Of a DNA stretch of 44,923 nt, positions 17,375 through 24,927 are shown piece by piece. The DNA is from an uncultured Peptococcaceae bacterium (GTDB taxonomy: Bacteria; Bacillota; Peptococcia; Peptococcales; Peptococcaceae). The stretch lies in NCBI GenBank assembly GCA_902492275.1, contig CABUKW010000008.1:1-44923 (forward strand), given 5' to 3'. The notes below the pieces were generated by a model that ran no database searches, had not been told where the DNA came from, and saw nothing but the letters and a program-made list of their open reading frames with translations. The position numbers and the translations under genes were made by a program. The first letter of the stretch is position 1. Each line of letters opens with the position of its first letter.

Positions 17375-18034
17375 ATGGATGTAAAGATTGAGACGATTAT
17401 GGAATTCCCATTGTTCTTTGGAATTGCCAAAGACGATTTGCCAGCAATGCTGCAGTGCTTAGGCTATCGGGTAGAACATTATAAAAAAGGTGAATTTTTG
17501 GCTATAGAAGGCCAGCATATCCAACAAGTTGGTGTGATTCTTCAAGGCAGTGTAGATATGCTGAAAGAAGATTTTTGGGGACACAAAATCATTTTGATGC
17601 GCATGCAGAAGTCTGATGTTTTTGGCGAGGCATTTACCTTTGGCACTAATGCTACGGCAACGGTCAGCTTTCGCGCTGTCGAAGATACCGTTATTCTGCT
17701 GCTGCCCTTTCAACGAGTGCTACATACATGTAACCGCACCTGCACCTTTCATCACCGGCTGGTTGAGAATATGGTGCAGCTTCTGGCTAATAAAAATCAA
17801 GAGCTGATGAAAAAAATGGAGGTCGTAACTAAAAAGACGCTGCGGGAAAAAATTTTGGCCTATTTATCCCAACAAGCACAGCTACAGGGCAGAGAATATT
17901 TTGAAATCCCGCTGGGCCGGGCGGAGTTGGCCGACTATCTGTGTGCTGATAGGAGCGCCTTAACTCGGGAATTATCCAACATGAAAAAGGAAGGGAGATT
18001 AGATTACGACAAAAATATGTTTCGTTTATTATAG
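17375..18034 (+). CDS. Crp/Fnr family transcriptional regulator, probable regulator of hcp
   Basis: A 219-residue regulator. The N-terminal cyclic-nucleotide-binding-like beta roll covers about residues 10-120, followed by a long dimer helix and a winged helix near the C-terminus (GRAELADYLCADRSALTRELS). It lacks the N-terminal Cys cluster of FNR; its Cys pair (TCNRTC) is at the end of the beta roll. Regulators of this type next to hcp are commonly involved in the nitric oxide response (HcpR-like), possibly with a bound haem; that role is inferred from position. GGGTGAG precedes the ATG. hcp starts 152 bases downstream after a terminator. Confidence 0.88.
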   Translation: MDVKIETIMEFPLFFGIAKDDLPAMLQCLGYRVEHYKKGEFLAIEGQHIQQVGVILQGSVDMLKEDFWGHKIILMRMQKSDVFGEAFTFGTNATATVSFRAVEDTVILLLPFQRVLHTCNRTCTFHHRLVENMVQLLANKNQELMKKMEVVTKKTLREKILAYLSQQAQLQGREYFEIPLGRAELADYLCADRSALTRELSNMKKEGRLDYDKNMFRLL

Positions 18035-18060
18035 GCCATCAAAAAATATTTTTTAGAAAG

Positions 18061-18105
18061 CAGAGGAATGTTGCACAGGCAACGGAACTCTGTTTTTTCT
18101 TTTTT
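18061..18105 (+). terminator. Terminator after the Crp/Fnr gene
   Basis: CAGAG...CTCTG outside and GTTGC-ACAG-GCAAC inside (18061-18092), followed by a T-rich tract. It separates the regulator from hcp. Confidence 0.75.
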
Positions 18106-18115
18106 ATAATAAATC

Positions 18116-18155
18116 GTGTAAAGAGAACACAGCGCAGGAAATCTGCCTGTACAAT
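18116..18155 (+). promoter_or_regulatory. hcp promoter with candidate operator
   Basis: The -10 is TACAAT (18150-18155), with no recognisable -35. A palindrome GTGT-N7-ACAC (18116-18130) is centred about 40 bases before the expected start, where a Crp/Fnr-type activator would sit. Confidence 0.45.
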
Positions 18156-18186
18156 AAAAATATAAAAAATTCAGGAGGATGTTAGC

Positions 18187-19755
18187 ATGGAAAACAAAAT
18201 GTTTTGCTTTCAGTGTGAACAAACGGCAGGAGGAACAGGCTGCACTGGCTGTGCCGGCGTTTGCGGAAAAACTGCGCAAACCTCTCGACTACAAGATGAA
18301 TTGACTGGAGCGTTAATCACCTTGGCCCATCGCGCCAAAGCACAGCAGGTGGAGAATCTAGCCATAGATCAGTTACTGATTGAAGGTTTATTTACGACCT
18401 TAACCAATGTGAATTTTGACGATAGCGCAATCAGGCGTTTGTTGGATACCGTTCACGCTGAGACCGCCAAGCTGCAGGCTGCTGCTGTCGATTACGACAT
18501 GAAAAATATTTGGGAGGCTAATGAAGACATCCGCTCGTTAAAATCGTTGCTTTTATTCGGAATCCGCGGTGTGGCTGCTTATGCCTATCATGCTGTTGTG
18601 CTGGGATACAGCGATGAAACGGTAAATCGCTTTTTCTACCAGGCCCTTTCTGCTCTGCAAGAGGATTGGAGCGTAACAGAGCTACTGCCTATTGTGTTGG
18701 AGGTGGGAGCGATAAATTTGCAATGTATGGCGCTATTGGATAAGGCCAATACGGAAACCTTCGGTCATCCAGAGCCGGTTTCCGTATCTTTGACAGTAGA
18801 AAAAGGCCCGTTTATTGTGATTACCGGTCATGATTTGTATGATTTGAAATTACTGCTGGAGCAAACAGAAGGCACCGGCATCAATATATATACCCACGGC
18901 GAAATGCTGCCGGCTCATGGGTATCCAGAGCTGAAAAAGTATCCCCATCTGAAAGGCAATGTGGGCACTGCCTGGCAAAATCAGCAAAAAGAATTTGCCA
19001 GTCTTCCAGCACCGGTTTTATTTACGACGAACTGTCTGATGCCGCCAAAAAGCAGCTATATGGACAGGGTGTTCACCACAGAAGTGGTTTCCTATCCAGA
19101 AATCATCCATATTGGATCTGCTAAGGATTTTTCGCCGGTGATTGCCAAAGCGTTGAAATTGGGCGGCTTTGCAGAAGAACAGTACTTCACTGGAATGAAC
19201 GGCGGTCATACTGTGACGACAGGCTTTGCCCATCAGGCGGTGTTGTCGGTGGCCGATCAAGTGGTGCAGGCTGTCAAAGATGGCGCCATCAAGCATTTTT
19301 TCTTAGTGGCGGGCTGCGATGGAGCGCGGGCTAATCGCAGCTACTATACCGAATTTGTGAAGCAAACGCCTCAGGATACCATAGTGCTTACCTTGGCTTG
19401 CGGCAAATACCGGTTCCATGATTTAGATTTGGGTACTATCGGCGGCATTCCCCGTCTGCTGGATATTGGGCAATGCAACGATGCCTACAGTGCCATTCAG
19501 ATTGCGCTGGCCTTGGCCGAAGCCTTTGATTGTGATGTCAATGAGCTGCCGCTGTCAATGGTGTTGTCTTGGTATGAACAAAAGGCAGTGAGCATTCTGC
19601 TGACACTGCTTCACTTGGGAATAAAAAATATCAAATTAGGACCAACGCTGCCCGCCTTTTTATCGGCCAATGTTTTAAATTATTTGGTGGACCAGTATCA
19701 GATTGGGCCAATCACTACAGTAGAAGCAGACATGAAGGCCTTGCTGGGCTGCTAA
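18187..19755 (+). CDS. hcp: Hydroxylamine reductase / hybrid-cluster protein
   Basis: A 522-residue Hcp. The N-terminal cluster cysteines are at 7, 10, 19 and 26, with a further Cys at 22. Hybrid-cluster ligand regions are all visible: GHDLYDL and THGEMLPAHGYP, TTNCLMPP, VAGCDGA, TLACGKYRF, DIGQCNDAY and SWYEQKA. Hcp reduces hydroxylamine in vitro and in vivo acts in detoxifying nitric oxide and in protein nitrosylation. No hcr reductase gene follows, so electrons must come from elsewhere. The nearby Crp/Fnr gene is the likely regulator. Identification is very sure. Confidence 0.97.
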   Translation: MENKMFCFQCEQTAGGTGCTGCAGVCGKTAQTSRLQDELTGALITLAHRAKAQQVENLAIDQLLIEGLFTTLTNVNFDDSAIRRLLDTVHAETAKLQAAAVDYDMKNIWEANEDIRSLKSLLLFGIRGVAAYAYHAVVLGYSDETVNRFFYQALSALQEDWSVTELLPIVLEVGAINLQCMALLDKANTETFGHPEPVSVSLTVEKGPFIVITGHDLYDLKLLLEQTEGTGINIYTHGEMLPAHGYPELKKYPHLKGNVGTAWQNQQKEFASLPAPVLFTTNCLMPPKSSYMDRVFTTEVVSYPEIIHIGSAKDFSPVIAKALKLGGFAEEQYFTGMNGGHTVTTGFAHQAVLSVADQVVQAVKDGAIKHFFLVAGCDGARANRSYYTEFVKQTPQDTIVLTLACGKYRFHDLDLGTIGGIPRLLDIGQCNDAYSAIQIALALAEAFDCDVNELPLSMVLSWYEQKAVSILLTLLHLGIKNIKLGPTLPAFLSANVLNYLVDQYQIGPITTVEADMKALLGC

Positions 19756-19776
19756 ATCGCATACAGCATGAAACCA

Positions 19777-19821
19777 AACGGCGACCTGAAACCTTGTTTC
19801 GAAGTCGCCGTTGTGTTTTTT
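19777..19821. terminator. Terminator after hcp
   Basis: AACGGCGAC (19777-19785) pairs perfectly with GTCGCCGTT (19804-19812) and is followed by a T run. It lies between the convergent hcp and aminotransferase genes. Confidence 0.85.
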
Positions 19822-19847
19822 ATATAGAAATTTTCCTGGGGAATGGT

Positions 19848-21026
19848 TCAAGGCAATAACGCTGCCAGCTTCTCTAAGCGTTGGAGCGCTTCTGTCAGCG
19901 TGCTTTCCTCCCGGGCAAAGTGCAGCCTGATTAAATAATTGACTGGTTCACGGAAAAAGCTGGAGCCAGGTACGGCTGCTACGCCGATGTGCGCAGTCAT
20001 CCATTCACAGAAGGCTAAATCGCTCCAACCAGAAAACTGAGGCAGCGCTAACCAAGCAGAAATATCAATCATGACATAATAGGTAGCCTGCGGCATATTG
20101 TGCATGATACCCAAGCGATCCAGACCGTCTAAAAAGAACTGCCGCTTTTGGGTGTATAGCTGCTGCAGCCCTTCATAATAAGCGGTGGGAAAGTGTAGCG
20201 CTGTAACAACAGCTTCCTGTAAAGGAGCCGGTGCGCCTACTGTTAAAAAGTCATGTACCTTGCGGCAGCCTTCGATGACAGATGCCGACGCAATGACATA
20301 GCCCAGCCGCCAGCCGGTGATGGAATAGGTTTTGCTAAACGAATTGCAGGTGATGGTGCGCTCCCACATGCCGGGCAGTGAAGCAATGGAGATATGTTGG
20401 TTGGGTGCATAGATGATGTGTTCATACACTTCATCGGTAATCACAAAAGCATCGTATTGTATGGCCAGTACGGCAATCCGTTCCAGTTCCTGTCTGGTGA
20501 ACACTTTGCCGCAGGGATTAGAGGGATTGCAAAAAATGAGTGCTTTGGCACCCTGCTGAAAAGCCTGCTCCAACAACGCAGCGTCAAATTGATAGGATGG
20601 CGGCACCAAGGGAATAAAAATAGGCTCGGCACCGCACAAAATGGCATCGGCCATATAATTTTCGTAAAAGGGTGAAAAGATGGCCACCTTGTCGCCGGGG
20701 TTACAGACGGTCATCATGGCGCACATCATCGCTTCCGTGCTGCCACAGGTAACCAGCACCTCATCGTCAGCCGATACTGGATGTCGTAGTGTGGCAGAGG
20801 CTTTTTGTGCAATGGCCTCCCGCAAATTGTCGGCGCCATAGGTGACTGAATATTGGTGCGGCCCGTTGTCGGCTACCTGCTTCAAAGCGTCGGTTAAAGC
20901 CTTGGGTGGTGGAAAATCGGGAAAACCCTGAGATAAATTGATGGCATGACAAGCATCGCTGATTCTAGTCATGCGGCGAATGACCGAGTCAGTAAATAAT
21001 TGTATTCTGTTACTCATTTGAGGCAT
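19848..21026 (-). CDS. Pyridoxal-phosphate aminotransferase, class I/II
   Basis: A 392-residue fold-type I aminotransferase. It has the N-terminal INLSQGFPDFPPP (substrate-side Gly-rich segment), CNPSNPCGK, TDEVYEH, and the PLP-Lys motif SFSKTYSITGWRLGY. The C-terminal Arg in YLIRLHFA should bind the substrate carboxylate. The start of the protein resembles kynurenine/methionine/aspartate-type enzymes (YbdL, KAT, AspC-like). The amino acid used cannot be decided. A TTTACT/TATACT promoter lies about 70-95 bases upstream. The start is taken at the first ATG after AGGTAGGG; a second Met three codons later is possible. Confidence 0.92.
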   Translation of the reverse strand: MPQMSNRIQLFTDSVIRRMTRISDACHAINLSQGFPDFPPPKALTDALKQVADNGPHQYSVTYGADNLREAIAQKASATLRHPVSADDEVLVTCGSTEAMMCAMMTVCNPGDKVAIFSPFYENYMADAILCGAEPIFIPLVPPSYQFDAALLEQAFQQGAKALIFCNPSNPCGKVFTRQELERIAVLAIQYDAFVITDEVYEHIIYAPNQHISIASLPGMWERTITCNSFSKTYSITGWRLGYVIASASVIEGCRKVHDFLTVGAPAPLQEAVVTALHFPTAYYEGLQQLYTQKRQFFLDGLDRLGIMHNMPQATYYVMIDISAWLALPQFSGWSDLAFCEWMTAHIGVAAVPGSSFFREPVNYLIRLHFAREESTLTEALQRLEKLAALLP

Positions 21027-21090
21027 AAGCAGCCCTACCTTTCAAGAAATAACTTGTAGCCTTTGGTTGCAAAAATATAGATTATTTTTT

Positions 21091-21119
21091 AGTATAAAGC
21101 AAAGATAAAAAGAAGTAAA
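21091..21119 (-). promoter_or_regulatory. Promoter of the aminotransferase gene
   Basis: Minus strand: TTTACT (21119-21114), 17-base spacer, TATACT (21096-21091). Confidence 0.6.
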
Positions 21120-21193
21120 GATTCTCTGCCAAATCCTGAAAAATTGAATAGAAAAATTGTGCTTTAGCACTACAAAATATTGGCGGAAATTGC

Positions 21194-21222
21194 TTGACTA
21201 TCCATAAGGCAAGTGCTAATAT
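21194..21222 (+). promoter_or_regulatory. SigA-type promoter upstream of the 148-residue unknown protein
   Basis: TTGACT (21194-21199), 17-base spacer, TAATAT (21217-21222). It gives a leader of about 150 bases before the gene. It lies in the 352-base intergenic region between the aminotransferase and this gene. Confidence 0.75.
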
Positions 21223-21254
21223 ACAAAACTGTGACAAGAGAGAGACAGGATAAC

Positions 21255-21279
21255 TGCCCCAAAAAACGGGGTATTTTTT
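21255..21279 (+). terminator. Early terminator-like hairpin in the leader (attenuator or end of a short RNA)
   Basis: TGCCCC (21255-21260) pairs with GGGGTA (21268-21273) around an A-rich loop, followed by T6. It sits only about 50 bases after the predicted transcript start. Two further small hairpins follow (AAATC/GATTT and TTCTG/CAGAA) before the gene. Confidence 0.6.
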
Positions 21280-21378
21280 ATAAAATAAATCATAATCTGA
21301 TTTATGGATTCTATTCTGACAGAACCATACAATTTATGAGAATATATGTGCAAATGCACAATGAAGGAGTTGGAAATC

Positions 21379-21825
21379 ATGGCTTTCAAGTTTTTGGCTG
21401 AATTAAAGAATATCGTATCGGTAGGGGAAGCGTTAGATACGTTGTCCCGCTTGGTGGATTACATCAAATTCCGTCCTTTGGAAACCGATAAACCAAAGGT
21501 GACCTACGATTCTATGGCGGTGCGCGATATCGGTATTAATGCCGGCGCTGTCAAGCTGGTGAAATTTTTTCAGAATGTAGCGAAAACAAAGGACCCGTCG
21601 GCTGCCATGTATATCCAACTGTTAAAAAAATATTTTTTGGATGCGTATGACTGGTCCAATCTGGATGCGGAAGGCTATGCCGATTTTGAAGCGGATGCTT
21701 TGTGGCTTTGTGATGAAATTGAAGATTATCTGCGCAATATGAATATCCATGTAGACCAGAAAAAACATGATAAAGTCGAACCGTTGGGTGATGTGGTGCT
21801 GCGCCGCCGGATGCATGCCGACTAA
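21379..21825 (+). CDS. Unknown 148-residue soluble protein
   Basis: Not recognised. The product begins MAFKFLAELKNIVSVGEALD and reads as a mostly helical soluble protein with no signal peptide or membrane span. A strongly acidic, aromatic region (YDWSNLDAEGYADFEADALW) covers about residues 90-110, and the C-terminal end is basic (RRRMHAD). AAGGAG (21364-21369) fixes the ATG at 21379; earlier in-frame starts lack a ribosome site. It is monocistronic, with its own promoter, a hairpin-rich leader and a terminator. It may be a lineage-specific protein. Coding reality is well supported; function is not. Confidence 0.8.
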   Translation: MAFKFLAELKNIVSVGEALDTLSRLVDYIKFRPLETDKPKVTYDSMAVRDIGINAGAVKLVKFFQNVAKTKDPSAAMYIQLLKKYFLDAYDWSNLDAEGYADFEADALWLCDEIEDYLRNMNIHVDQKKHDKVEPLGDVVLRRRMHAD

Positions 21826-21845
21826 ACTGAAAAGTTGTATAAATG

Positions 21846-21894
21846 CTGCCGTTGAAACCTCTTTTGGAAGAAAGTCGTTTTGCGGCAGTTTTTT
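21846..21894 (+). terminator. Terminator after the 148-residue protein gene
   Basis: CTGCCG (21846-21851) pairs with CGGCAG (21883-21888), followed by T6. The loop is 31 bases long. Confidence 0.7.
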
Positions 21895-21957
21895 GTTGTG
21901 TGTTATCATGAAAAAAATTTCTATTGCTCCATAATTTTTGATAATGACGGCAAGGAA

Positions 21958-21986
21958 TTGTCTGGAATTTTGCAAAGGCGTATAAT
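21958..21986 (+). promoter_or_regulatory. SigA-type promoter of the sulP operon
   Basis: TTGTCT (21958-21963), 17-base spacer, TATAAT (21981-21986). AGGAGG follows at 22012-22017. Confidence 0.8.
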
Positions 21987-22029
21987 AAGTATAAAAATAA
22001 TTGCAGGATAAAGGAGGTTGGAACGTGTT

Positions 22030-23481
22030 ATGCAGGTAAAAAAAGAGTTACGGGAATGGTTTGGCAATGCCAGAGGCGATATTTTAGCCGGTCTGGTATC
22101 GTCCTTTGCGGTCATTCCTGAGGTAGTAGGGTTTTGTATTGTAGCGGGGATTAGTCCTATGATGGGGTTATACGCTTCCTTTTGGTTGACGGTGCTGATG
22201 GCCTTTTTGGGCGGCCGTCCTGCTATGATTTCAGCGGCAGCAGGGTCTATGGCCTTGGTCATTGTCAGTCTGGTGCGAGATTACGGCGCCCAATATTTGA
22301 TGGCGGCCACTATTTTATGCGGCTTGATTATGCTGCTTTTGGGTGTATGCAAGGTGGGCAATTTGATTAAGTTAATTCCAAACAGTGTGCAGATTGGCTT
22401 TGTTGATGCGTTGGCGATTTTGATTTTTATCTCTCAGCTAGGCAATTTTCAGGGAGAAGGTTGGCAGATGTACAGCTTAGTAGCGCTGGGGATTGTCATT
22501 ATCTATTTATTTCCACGGATAACCAAAGCGGTACCGTCCACGTTGGTGGCGGTGATTGTGGTGACAGCCCTAACGATTATCTTTGACGCGCCAGTGCGCA
22601 CCATTGGCGATATGGGCAGTATCACAGCGGCATTGCCGCCTTTCCATATTCCGGCGGTGCCGCTCAATCTGGAAACGTTTCTGATTATTCTGCCCTATTC
22701 GGTGTCGTTGGCGTTGGTGGGACTGGTAGAAACGCTGCTCACCTCTAAAGTAATTGACGAAATGACTGATACCGAAGGGGATCGTAATCGGGAATGCCGT
22801 GGTTTGGGGATTGCCAACATCGTTTCCGGCTTTTTCAGCGGCACCTGCGGCTGTGCCATGATTGGCCAGGCCATCGTGAATGTCAACTCCGGTGGACGGG
22901 GGCGCTTATCCAATTTTGTGTCCGGTACTTTTTTGATGGTGCTGATTTTCATTTTAAATGATCTGATGGTGCAAATTCCTCTGGCCGCTTTGGTGGCCGT
23001 GATGATTACCGTATCCATTGCCACCTTCGACTGGGATTCGCTGCACCGATTGACCAGAATGCCCCGCACCGACGCGCTGGTGATTGTGCTGGTGGTGGCC
23101 ATTGTGGTGGCGACCAACAATCTGGCCTATGGCGTTGTGGTGGGTTTAGTGCTGACAGCTATTTTCTTTGCGGTGCAGATGTCGAAAATCACTGTGGTAA
23201 CCAGCCGGGACGGCAGTACTGTCACCTATGCGGTGAACGGACAGATTTTCTTTGCCTCGACAGAGCCATTGTTGAATGCCTTTGATTTTCACGACAGCGC
23301 CCAAACCGTTGTACTGGATTTTTCTTGTGCCCGTTTGTGGGACGAATCGGCGGCTACTGCACTGAAAAAGGCGATCAACAAATTTGAAAGCTGCGGCAAG
23401 CAGGTGCAAGTACACAGATTGGATGAAAATAGCGTGACATTGATGCGAACCTTATATGGAAAATCGGAATTGTCAATTTAA
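22030..23481 (+). CDS. SulP family anion transporter with STAS domain
   Basis: A 483-residue member of the SulP/SLC26 family. About 10-12 hydrophobic spans begin with DILAGLVSSFAVIPEVVGFC, which holds the family's substrate-site helix, and continue through GRPAMISAAAGSMALV. The C-terminal cytoplasmic STAS domain is short and starts near residue 395 (TYAVNGQIFFAS), with VVLDFSCARLWDESA as its core. It may carry sulfate, bicarbonate, chloride or dicarboxylates; the sequence does not decide. The TTG at 22018 touches the ribosome site and is rejected in favour of the ATG at 22030. The next gene follows after 15 bases and is co-transcribed. Confidence 0.93.
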   Translation: MQVKKELREWFGNARGDILAGLVSSFAVIPEVVGFCIVAGISPMMGLYASFWLTVLMAFLGGRPAMISAAAGSMALVIVSLVRDYGAQYLMAATILCGLIMLLLGVCKVGNLIKLIPNSVQIGFVDALAILIFISQLGNFQGEGWQMYSLVALGIVIIYLFPRITKAVPSTLVAVIVVTALTIIFDAPVRTIGDMGSITAALPPFHIPAVPLNLETFLIILPYSVSLALVGLVETLLTSKVIDEMTDTEGDRNRECRGLGIANIVSGFFSGTCGCAMIGQAIVNVNSGGRGRLSNFVSGTFLMVLIFILNDLMVQIPLAALVAVMITVSIATFDWDSLHRLTRMPRTDALVIVLVVAIVVATNNLAYGVVVGLVLTAIFFAVQMSKITVVTSRDGSTVTYAVNGQIFFASTEPLLNAFDFHDSAQTVVLDFSCARLWDESAATALKKAINKFESCGKQVQVHRLDENSVTLMRTLYGKSELSI

Positions 23482-23496
23482 TTAGGAGGATGGACG

Positions 23497-24549
23497 ATGT
23501 TGACTTTAGTAGCGCCAGGGCCAAAATTGATTGCTGTGCGAACAACCCAGCAGTCGGCGATGGTGCAATATTTAACAGCGCACTTTATGTGTGAACCCAT
23601 GGCCCAATTAGGTCTGGGGATAGATACCACCAAAACTTTATGTGTGTTGTGTGTTATCGATGAACTGGCAGGAGATCAGCAAGTGGTCTATTTGGGCGTT
23701 GCTCAGCCTGCTGAATATGTTCTGTGCCATTTAATGAATGGGAAGGCCCAGCAGATGATTACACACATTCGAGCATTGCCACCTTCCATTGTATTTAATA
23801 GTTTAGGCGAACATCAGCCGGTGGTGGATAAAATTCAGTCGGAATTTCCATGTGAATGTTCCGATTGGAGTACGTTGCTATATAAAGAAAATGACGAAGG
23901 GGTCATCGTGACTTTTTTGCTGGAAGATGGACCAGGGCCGCGCAAATTTTATGACAAAGCGCTGTTTGTCCGGCAGGAGTTTACCAGCTTGTTGGCTTAT
24001 CTGCGCATCCATGCGCCCCGTTATTTGGCAAAAGCCTTTGCACCCAATGCCTGGCATATGGTGGATTTACGGATTTATGACCGTTATGAGGTATACGATT
24101 TGCAGTATAAAAGGCTGCTCAAAGCTATTCAGGCTCTGAAGCTGGGGTATGTGGTCACAGAAGCCTGGAACAGGGAAATCAGTGCCTTTTCCGACCCAGT
24201 AGGCACCTATCAAATTCGGTTGCTGACTTTTTTGCCGCCATTGGAGCTAAAAAAAATGTTGATTGCTTTGGAGTACAGCCAGAGTGGCAGTCGTGTGGTA
24301 GATTTAGACTTAATCTGGCATAAAAAGAAAATTTCCTGGAAGGATCTGCTGGACGATAAGGAAACCCGCAAGCAGATCAAACAGACGGCGGCGTTTTTTC
24401 CAAAATCTAATTTCTTTGCTGTGCAGAACGATAAGGCTGCTTTGGTGAAATACTGCACAGAGGAGGCAGCAAAGCGGATGGAAGAGGTGGACAGACAGGT
24501 GCTGCATATATTAGAAGAAGAAATTGCAACAAAAGCTTTGGAAGGATAA
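23497..24549 (+). CDS. Unknown 350-residue cytoplasmic protein in the sulP operon
   Basis: Not recognised. There is no signal peptide and no membrane span. The N-terminal half looks like alternating strands and helices (MLTLVAPGPKLIAVRT; LCVLCVIDELAGDQQVVYLG), perhaps a nucleotide- or ligand-binding fold, but without a Walker motif. The middle has EDGPGPRKFYDKALFVRQEF. The C-terminal third is helical and charged (KKKISWKDLLDDKETRKQIK) and ends in a possible coiled coil. TTAGGAGG precedes the ATG. It sits 15 bases after sulP and ends only 17 bases before the valS promoter. Position suggests a regulatory or accessory role for the transporter; that is inference only. Confidence 0.85.
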   Translation: MLTLVAPGPKLIAVRTTQQSAMVQYLTAHFMCEPMAQLGLGIDTTKTLCVLCVIDELAGDQQVVYLGVAQPAEYVLCHLMNGKAQQMITHIRALPPSIVFNSLGEHQPVVDKIQSEFPCECSDWSTLLYKENDEGVIVTFLLEDGPGPRKFYDKALFVRQEFTSLLAYLRIHAPRYLAKAFAPNAWHMVDLRIYDRYEVYDLQYKRLLKAIQALKLGYVVTEAWNREISAFSDPVGTYQIRLLTFLPPLELKKMLIALEYSQSGSRVVDLDLIWHKKKISWKDLLDDKETRKQIKQTAAFFPKSNFFAVQNDKAALVKYCTEEAAKRMEEVDRQVLHILEEEIATKALEG

Positions 24550-24566
24550 AAGCAGCAAATCGGCTC

Positions 24567-24595
24567 TTGACAAGCCGCAGACGCTGTGTTATCCT
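24567..24595 (+). promoter_or_regulatory. SigA-type promoter of valS
   Basis: TTGACA (24567-24572), 17-base spacer, TATCCT (24590-24595). It starts 17 bases after the preceding gene. Confidence 0.8.
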
Positions 24596-24601
24596 GTGAA
24601 A

Positions 24602-24889
24602 ATAATCAAAAAACAAAGATTGTGTATCATCCTAGATGGGGAGGAGTACAGTGTGAATCTGTCACAAGAGAGGAAAATCTTGGCTGTGAGTTTTCCGGCA
24701 GCGGCATTGGAAGGTAGCCCTGGAGATACAAGGCTCAACGGACAGTGCTGGTTATGTACTGTGTTAGTAGGTTTTGTCGGGTAAGCCCGTTACAGCGGAG
24801 AGTGCTTGGTTTGTTTTAAGCCAAGAACAAAGGTGGTACCACGGAGGCTGCGCTTTCGTCCTTTTATGAGGATGAAAGCGTTTTTTTAT
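24602..24889 (+). promoter_or_regulatory. T-box riboswitch of valS, GTA (Val) specifier
   Basis: Stem I has AGGAGTA on its 5' side, with the distal stem CAGTG/CATTG. The opposite loop reads GAAGGTAG before CCC, which allows GTA as the specifier. The T-box core AAAGGTGGTACCACGG is near 24830-24845. A strong terminator follows: the arms CGCTTTCGTCC and GGATGAAAGCG (24851-24880), then T7. Uncharged tRNA-Val should promote readthrough into valS. Together with the promoter it fills the 378-base gap. Confidence 0.92.
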
Positions 24890-24927
24890 TAACAGTTTTA
24901 GAAATTATACTGAAGGGAGCAGACGCA

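Noticed and set aside
21213..21401. 62-residue frame over the leader of the 148-residue protein
   Set aside because: Its start lies inside the -10 region of the predicted promoter, and it overlaps the ribosome site of the real gene.
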